This document shows, piece by piece, positions 57,701-64,000 of a stretch of 64,000 nt of DNA. Position 1 is the stretch's first letter; each line of letters starts with the position of its first letter. A program made the position numbers and the translations under genes. Origin of the DNA: Ciona savignyi (lineage: Eukaryota; Chordata; Ascidiacea; Phlebobranchia; Cionidae); assembly GCA_000149265.1 (NCBI GenBank), contig CH003415.1, forward strand, positions 402,550 through 466,549. Reading direction: 5' to 3'. Under the pieces are notes generated by a model. That model made no database searches. It was not told the origin of the DNA and was given only the letters and a program-made list of their open reading frames with translations.

Positions 57701-60700
57701 AGTTATCTTAATATAACATGGTATAAATCCTTTAATTTATAAACTGCAGTATAAGCACAATTTATTAGATGAATACTGTGATAAATTTTTAACACTTAAA
57801 TTTACCTCCAATGTATCTTAAGATATGTTGTATAATATGGTATGGTTAAGATATAGTTGTATAATATGGTTGTATAATATGGTATGGTTAAGATATGGTT
57901 GTATAAAGATATGGTTGTATAAATGTATAAATGGTTGTATAAACCAATGTATCTTAAGACATGGTTGTATAAACCAATGTATCTTAAGATATGGTTGTAT
58001 AAACCAATGTATCTTAAGATATGGTTGTATAAACCAATGTATCTTAAGATATGGTTGTATAAACCAATGTATCTTAAGACATGGTTGTATAAACCAATGT
58101 ATCTTAAGATATGGTTGTATAAACCAATGTATCTTAAGATATGGTTAAAGAAAACCAATGTATCTTAAGACATGGTTGTATAAACCAATGTATCTTAAGA
58201 TATGGTTGAAGAAAACCAATGTATCTTAAGACATGGTTGTATAAACCAATGTATCTTAAAATATGGTTAAAGAAAACCAATGTATCTTAAGACATGGTTG
58301 TATAAACCAATGTATCTTAAGACATGGTTGTATAAACCAATGTATCTTAAGATATGGTTGTATAAACCAATGTATCTTAAGATATGGTTGTATAAACCAA
58401 TGTATCTTAAGACATGGTTGTATAAACCAATGTATCTTAAGATATGGTTGTATAAACCAATGTATCTTAAGACATGGTTGTATAAACCAATGTATCTTAA
58501 GATATGGTTGTATAAATATGGTTGTATACCCAAAAGGACACATCAACCATCCATCCTACCAACCTATCCTCGAATCTGTTGACGATCTCGCTCGCTTGAT
58601 CGATCCTCTTCGACTCCATTCCCTCGAGATCCCGCATCACTGCTCCCTCGGATGCATCCACTCTCTGTGACATCTTCTCCAACCTCTTTCCGTAACGGGA
58701 TCGTTTCCTCCGGGGAGAAATTACCTCCCTCGGAAAATAACCTGAAAATGATTGCGCTTATTAGTAGGATAGGATATTCATCTTTATCCCCGTGAATGGG
58801 AAAACCAAGGGGGTTAACACACGAGCAATCGTCAGATCACCTCACGCCCACCGTCGGGTTACCAGAGCTTTTGCAGTGTGTTGTGTATGATAGACACGTT
58901 CCTTCAATTTTCTAGAACCCATTAACCCGCTGGGTTCAGGCAATGTCCGTAAGTGCTTTGCCCAAGGACACAAACGACTAGCTAGCAACCAGTTTCGCAC
59001 CTGCAACCTTTCGATTGAAAGGCGACGCACTTAACCGCTAGACACACCGGTCGGACAAATAGTATTATTAGGATAGATTTGTTTATCACCTACAGTCGAA
59101 ATCCCAAGACCTTGTCACAAGACCTACCCCACATTATTTACATTGAGATGATTATGTCTGTGAGCTTGTTATTCAGGACACGCTTGGTTTAATTATAAAC
59201 GACAGTGAGAAGAGAAGTTATTATTGAGATAGATATTATTGAGATAGATTTGTATCACCTACAGTCGAAATCCCAAGATCTTGTCCCAAGATCTACCCCA
59301 CATTCTTGTCATACCACTAAATGATAATACTGTAATAGCCTAACCGGTTAACATATATCTGATAATGTGTCTCATCGTAAGTTGAAAGGTTGTGGGTTCA
59401 AAACCAACTGCTTGGTAATGGTGATCTTAGGCTAGGCATATGGCAGACATTGTCTGTACTATGTAGAACAAAAAGTGTAGCAAATCTGAAGATTGCCAAT
59501 ATTATCGGACTGATACATTAATCCAAATCAGTGATCATTGCCATAACGACACTAAAAAAGTGTTTTAAAATCATTTACGCTGTTTAGTTTCAAATATACC
59601 ATGCACATAATGGTCAACACTGACTGGTACATGACCCAAGCTTCAACTCACTTAAACGATTTGACGCATTTCGCATTTGACTCTCTCAGCTCCCCCAATG
59701 TGTTGTCCAATCTCTGTCGGAATTCTCTCAAAGAGGATTTCACCCCATCCACGTAAGAAGCAAGATCAGAGTGAAGTCTGCTCGTCAGTTCCGTCAACCT
59801 GTTTGTTATTGGGACAATTGTTAAAATTGTCGCTTATTGATCTTTGGGCAAGATACATCAATAACTATGCCTAAGTCTGTGTTCCATTAAAAAAAATAAA
59901 AAATAGTAATTTTCAACACCATTTATTTAGTAACCCAACAGTGGGCGCAACGCGCAAGGTATACTGACAATTTCCTGTGTTAAATCGAACCCTACTTTTT
60001 CCCACCACCAGTATAGTAACATAAATTTCCTTTTCTAGCCTGATTTTCCACCAAAACACACCCACACAAAGTCAACAACATTTTTTGGCACAAAGTCAAC
60101 AATATTATTCCAACTTTGAAAAGAGCTCATATCAACTTGCTGAGGTCAAAGCCAAGTTTAAAAAACAGAAAAAACTTATTGGGATCCTTGTAACACCCCT
60201 AAAAAATCAGGTAACGGTATTTTATCTTATCAAATTAGCCCTATGTAGGCTACTGTGACATGGGTGTGGTCAATTTTAATCCTGCCAAGTTTACTGTGTT
60301 TTGTTTTCGGGCATTAAACACATATAAAATTACTTTTTGGTTTTGGTCGCAGCTACAAACACGTCTTCCAACTTTTCCACTCTCGCTCTGAATTCCAAAG
60401 CGTCTTCGTCATGTTGCTTTGTCATCTCAGTGAAGTTGTGTTTCAGTGCTGCCAGTGCAGCAGTGATGCCCTTACAATGTCTGCCAACTCTTTCTTTGTG
60501 CAACACCAGCTCAGCTAAAGACAAAGATTTTAAAAGGCAATCTCAAAGATAAACAAATACGCCAAATATGATATTTTTTTATTTTGGCTTTGCAATCAAT
60601 TTTAAAAGTCATTTAAAAAAAGTTCTGTAGCTTTTAAAATGGTATGTTAAAACAAGGTCACTTTGAGATAAGTGTTTTGCAATTTACTGTTTTCATATCA

Positions 60701-63700
60701 AACATAATATAAGAATCTGGCTGCACCACACATAGTGAATTAACATGTACCCATATTTCTCCCGTTTTTCATTTATTATTGTTTTTCAATCTTAATTACA
60801 AAACTAAATTCTGATTTTCATGTGTGTTTATGTTTTGTACTGTATGTAGTGTAGAATTAACGTTTCAACTTATTTGTAGAAAACCAAGCCAAAGAAAGAG
60901 TCACGGTTCTCACAAAAACTACCTACATAGCTCTACTAATGCGTTACTTTTAAACCGAAAGATAACTGAAAGGTTAAAAGTTGACGGACTATTAGAGAGC
61001 TATACAGATAGGTTGTTGGATTTAACCCATCCACTGGTATGTTAGGTTGTTTGTAAAGGTTGTAGGATAGGATAGGATATTCATCTTTATCCCCGTGAAT
61101 GGGAAAACCAAGTGGGTTATGACACCGGCAATCGTCAGATCACCTCGCGTCCACCGTCGGGTTACCGGAGCTATTGCAGTGTGTTGTATATTATGATAGA
61201 CACATTCCTTTAATTTGGTAGAACCCATTAATCCGCTGGGTTCAGGCAGTGTCCTAAAAGTGCCTTGCCCAAGGACACAACCGACTAGCTTGCGACCAGT
61301 TTCGCATCTACAACCTTTCGATTGAAAGGCGACGCACTTAACCGCTAGACCAACCGGCCGGACAGTGGTTTCGTAAAATTAGGCACTATTAGACAGGTTT
61401 AGAGATAGGTTGTCGGATCTAAACCAGCTACTGGTTTATTAGGTTACATAAAGGCTGTACTGGATTCGTAAAAAGGTGGTTTCGTAAAAATCAATCAACA
61501 ACAAGCCACCACTTTTCAGATCAGACCACAAAAACAACAACAACAATAACATGATTAGCACACTCACTGTGGTTTGGGAAAAAAACTCAAATGATCAGAA
61601 ATCTTGCCGGCTCTGACATTACGGACATCAATCTCGATATAATACAATAGGCAACAGTAAACAATTATGCCAAATATGATATTTTAAGTATTTTTGCTTT
61701 GTTTTATGTTAAAATCAGTTATGCATTAATTTTTAATTCGTAAACAAAGTGACTTGTAACAAAAACTCTAATCACATCGGGAATCTCACCGGCTCTGACA
61801 TTACGAACGTCGATCTCGATCCTCTTGCTCCTGGGGTCGTGGAGGTGAAGACGAAGATCGAGTTCTGAGAGCAGCTCCTCCTGCTTGTTCTTGCACGTGT
61901 TCTCGGCATTCTTGTTCGCTCGCTCCTTCCACTGCTCCAAGTGGTTGAGAAAGGACATCCGGACACTGGAAACGATCTTCCATTTATTAACGGGACAAAT
62001 AAAACGAACGGAGCAATTGAAAAAATATAATACGGATTTACGCTATAAAAATTTTTGTTGAAATTAAAATTGAAGAATGCTTATTGACTGTATTCTGGTG
62101 TCACCTTTTATTACGTGATAAATAGGTGCAGTAACAAATTTCTCATGTTACAACAAATTTAGTTTTATTTTTCTTTAAATGTACCGGTAATTGATAACAA
62201 GGATACAGATTAGCTACAGCATTTACTTTCAAGCTTTAACATCTTGTTTTGAAACATATTAAATAGCAATGAAAACACCTCATGATTATTCATGCTCTAA
62301 AATTATGTTTCTTGTAGTAAAAACAGTCATCTAGTCTACTACTGGATGTGTTACATTTTTATACCTACGCTGTGCATGGACTGTATCCAAAAAGTCAAAA
62401 GGATTCCATGAGTAACTCTATTTTGTACTTTGCATGCTGGCAGGAATGAAATATTCGATTCCCCTTTATTGACATAAGGAATTTCAGATTAAGAATTTAA
62501 ACTTACAATTTCTTATAATTCCGTATTGCAGATGTCTTGATGAAGACATTTTTGATATAAGCAGGCATGCCATCTTCTGACGCACCTTGGAAATTTTATG
62601 TTTAAAAATTATGTTTTATGTTTTTTTATGTTTTGTTCAAATTTATGTTCAAATTATGTTTAAAAAGATTGGTTGCTTTTTTAGTACACGAGTCTACTAA
62701 CTCATGTTAAAAGTTGCATTTGTTGAAAATTGAAGTATGAAACAAAGTTTGCAGAAAATCAGTGGCACGATTTTCTTTATTAAATACTGATTTATGGTAT
62801 TATCCCTAATAATACAATGGTGGACAATTTATTTCATTATTTTAATTTAATTTAATTATTACTTTTTAACCCTAATTTTCAAATAAAGTCAACCTAATTT
62901 TATTTACAGAAGCTTCACTTAATCTCTCTCCTTAGAAAACATGAACAACTCCTCACCATCAAGTTGCGTCATGAAAATCTGGTTCTTCACTGCGTCTTCC
63001 TCTTCTTGTTTCTCCCCATCTTCCTCAAAGTCCTCTCTATCCGCCACGGTGATCACGTAGAACGAGGACCCTCCCTCCGTGGTCAAGATCTCCCTGATGA
63101 CCCTGGTCATCTCGGTTTCTGCAGGTTTCTCTTCGGCAGGCGTCGGTGACTTAGTTGCCTCATTTTCTGGTTCCTTAAATCACGGAATTAGGATATGATA
63201 TTTATGTTTTTTGTCATGATTGAAGAAACACACAACATTGTAATAATTGGAAAGATGTTATAACACAGGCAATTGTCGGATTACTTTGAGATGTCCTTTT
63301 ATTTTTACTAATACACTGGGTTTGTGTAATCCACTAAGCGCCTTGCCCGTAAACACGATCGTTTGGCCAGTGACTGGTTTGAACCCACAACCATTCGTCT
63401 GCCTACAGTCCTTTGGTGCTTTTATAGATCTAACCAATTGGAGCTAGTATACTTGGTCTTGGTGGGGTGGTATAACCATGATAGCACAACATTACACCCA
63501 CAGCTTGATTAGTGCGAAAACTGTAACCTTATCTGGGGAACATTCACTAAGCGCACTACCAAAGGATACAACCAACCAGCTAACAGGCAGTTTCGATCCC
63601 ACAACATTTCATACAGTTTATACAGATTGTGTGCAAACATTAAATATAGTTTGTTTACAGCTGCTGCTAGTATATTTTCAACTATTTACCACATACGCCC

Positions 63701-63862
63701 TGATCACACATAGCATAATAACCATTAAACTGAAGTACATCTATGTATATTTGCTCTGGCTGAGGCTGTGAATATTCAATTCATTATACTGTCTGGACTA
63801 ATGTTTACACACTGTGAATAAATAACCTTGCCTTTTTCTCTCTTGACTTTGGTCTTTTCTGT
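48725..63862 (-). CDS. CCDC180: CCDC180-like coiled-coil protein, C-terminal part, 5' end outside window
   Basis: Large coiled-coil protein (DUF4455/DUF4456 type) linked to cilia and sperm flagella. Exons: 63862-63827 (tentative), 63173-62957, 62585-62507, 61965-61790, 60514-60334, 59798-59652, 58741-58564, 57111-56928, 55765-55652, 55015-54786, 54065-53965, 53538-53450, 53127-53023, 52191-52101, 51670-51510, 50884-50810, 50263-50107, 49637-49461, 48927-48725. Junctions are in phase throughout. Seen: MSFLNHLEQWKERANK, ELDLRLHLHDPRSKRIEI, ELVLHKERVGRHCKG, FMEKMQRWASNSQVRIK, LRPTLGHPDKAPALKDLYD, SVLLKRRAAGVDMND and a C-terminal helix ending GVKNLYN. Exon 58741-58564 contains one extra base (in the A run at 58687-58689) that shifts frame. 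The exon at 55015 codes a Pro/Thr/Gly linker. The name rests on recalled family motifs; the gene is certain, the name a little less so. Confidence 0.8.
50320..50545 (+). mobile_element. SINE-A, heavily decayed
   Basis: TTGTTGGATTAAAACTGGTTGC, AATCCAGTGGATTAATGGGT and CTGGTATCCTATCCTG keep family order; the A box is lost. Confidence 0.45.
51933..52072 (-). mobile_element. SINE-A with internal deletion
   Basis: Tail GGATAGGAGAGGATATTCAT joins directly to AATGTCCATTAAGTGCCTTG, then TTTCGAACCTTTAACCTTTC and the A box complement ending ACCGGTCGGAC. About 150 bp of the body is missing. Confidence 0.8.
52691..52982 (+). mobile_element. SINE-A, full length
   Basis: ACCAACCAGTTAGTCTGGTG 5' end, GGTTACAGGTTTGAAACTGG B box, tail ATATCCTATCCTATCC. 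In a CCDC180 intron, close to the 53023 exon end. Confidence 0.85.
55052..55305. repeat. 31-bp minisatellite beside a CCDC180 acceptor
   Basis: About eight near-identical copies of GGAGGTGGGGGATCGTGAGG plus AAGTGCTCCCG. The array is about 37 bp upstream (transcription sense) of the exon starting at 55015. Since 31 is not a multiple of 3, the minus strand stays open in all frames, giving a false 31-residue repeat protein. Confidence 0.95.
55795..56055. repeat. Dispersed family E repeat, copy 3
   Basis: Near-identical to 5193-5460 over TTTTTGCCCCAGTTTTTAAA through AGAGCCCTGAAGAAGAGTGT. Non-coding, class unknown. Confidence 0.75.
57138..57430 (-). mobile_element. SINE-A, full length
   Basis: GGATAGGATATTTATGTTTT tail at the left, TAACCAATAGACCAACCGAC A-box complement at the right. 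Confidence 0.85.
57838..58516. repeat. 30-bp minisatellite in CCDC180 intron
   Basis: Roughly twenty contiguous units of ATGGTTGTATAAACCAATGT plus ATCTTAAGAT or ATCTTAAGAC, with some 31-bp AAAGAAAACC variants. It ends about 48 bp below the exon at 58564. Because 30 is divisible by 3 it yields long false ORFs on both strands. Confidence 0.95.
58764..59056 (-). mobile_element. SINE-A, full length
   Basis: AGGATAGGATATTCATCTTT to ACCGCTAGACACACCGGTCG. Lies 23 bp upstream of the CCDC180 exon starting at 58741. Confidence 0.85.
59070..59300. repeat. Direct repeat of ~65 bp around a shared element
   Basis: CACCTACAGTCGAAATCCCAAGA followed by a CTTGTC, AAGA, CTACCCCACATT pattern occurs at about 59087 and 59250. 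Between them is GCTTGTTATTCAGGACACGC, which also occurs near 56090. Confidence 0.7.
61062..61363 (-). mobile_element. SINE-A, full length
   Basis: Tail TAGGATAGGATAGGATATTC, body, and A-box complement TTAACCGCTAGACCAACCGG. Together with the copies at 57138 and 58764 this makes three minus-oriented SINE-A copies within 4.3 kb. Confidence 0.85.
61585..61640. repeat. Duplicated fragment of a CCDC180 exon end
   Basis: GCCGGCTCTGACATTACGGA matches the last ~30 coding bases and donor region of the exon at 61790 (ACCGGCTCTGACATTACGAA). In the copy the donor GT reads GC. Confidence 0.75.
63185..63620 (-). mobile_element. Two decayed SINE-A copies
   Basis: AAGCGCCTTGCCCGTAAACA with TTTGAACCCACAACCATTCG, and CTAAGCGCACTACCAAAGGA with TTTCGATCCCACAACATTTC, keep the SINE-A order in two successive blocks. 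Confidence 0.5.
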
Positions 63863-64000
63863 CTAAATCTTTTTAGTTTGATTGAAGTCTTTGCTATCTA
63901 AACAGTAAAGTATATGTCATGAGTATATAAAAATAAATATCACAGTATCATTACCAATAATACAAAAATTACACAACCAACAGTCATTTGTAGGCTTTTG

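Noticed and set aside
57838-58516. CRISPR-like array
   Set aside because: Units are contiguous with no unique spacers, and the DNA is eukaryotic.
57802-58670. Several overlapping ORFs of 80-135 residues on both strands rich in YKPMYLK and IGLYNH
   Set aside because: They are translations of the 30-bp minisatellite; the unit length is a multiple of 3, so frames stay open by construction.

Overview
The window looks like nuclear DNA from an ascidian tunicate, most likely Ciona. It is AT-rich, has many short introns with GT-AG borders, carries dispersed tRNA-derived SINEs and small palindromic MITEs, and several start codons sit just downstream of a polypyrimidine-AG, as expected of genes with spliced-leader trans-splicing. 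The species assignment is inference. Gene names rest on residues I read directly from the translated exons and on my knowledge of the families; no search was run.

Layout. From 350 to 12492 there are four minus-strand genes, in transcription order NDUFAF2, TMEM41A, a C1orf53/DUF5522 gene and NDOR1 (13 exons, complete). NDUFAF2, C1orf53 (by homology) and NDOR1 have mitochondrial or Fe-S connections; TMEM41A is a VTT-domain membrane protein. Divergent from them, on the plus strand, is RPL41 (25 codons in two exons, 13390-14625). A PDE1-type cyclic-nucleotide phosphodiesterase follows on the plus strand over more than 20 kb (16917-37460, 15 exons), with a very long N-terminal extension and an alternative first exon. 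Next is a plus-strand MAJIN-like meiotic telomere gene (39127-48313, 11 exons), whose introns hold a broken mariner transposon, a nested composite DNA transposon and a hAT MITE. The right end is filled by the minus-strand C-terminal part of CCDC180 (48725-63862), which runs off the window; it converges tail to tail with MAJIN.

Repeats make up much of the non-coding DNA: a 290-bp tRNA-SINE with a TATCC-type 3' tail (SINE-A), a 100-bp tRNA-like SINE (SINE-B), two palindromic MITE families, a 260-bp unclassified family, hAT MITEs and three minisatellites (30, 31 and 36 bp units). Several have interacted with splice sites, notably two SINE-B copies inserted in tandem at a PDE1 splice donor, which tripled that donor.

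There is no bacterial-type operon, CRISPR array, rRNA or convincing functional tRNA gene. I did not find an obviously new enzymatic system. The most unusual items are the triplicated splice donor, the tandem transposon dimer nested in a SINE, the long PDE1 N-terminus with two first exons, and the tunicate MAJIN gene with an unresolved C-terminus.
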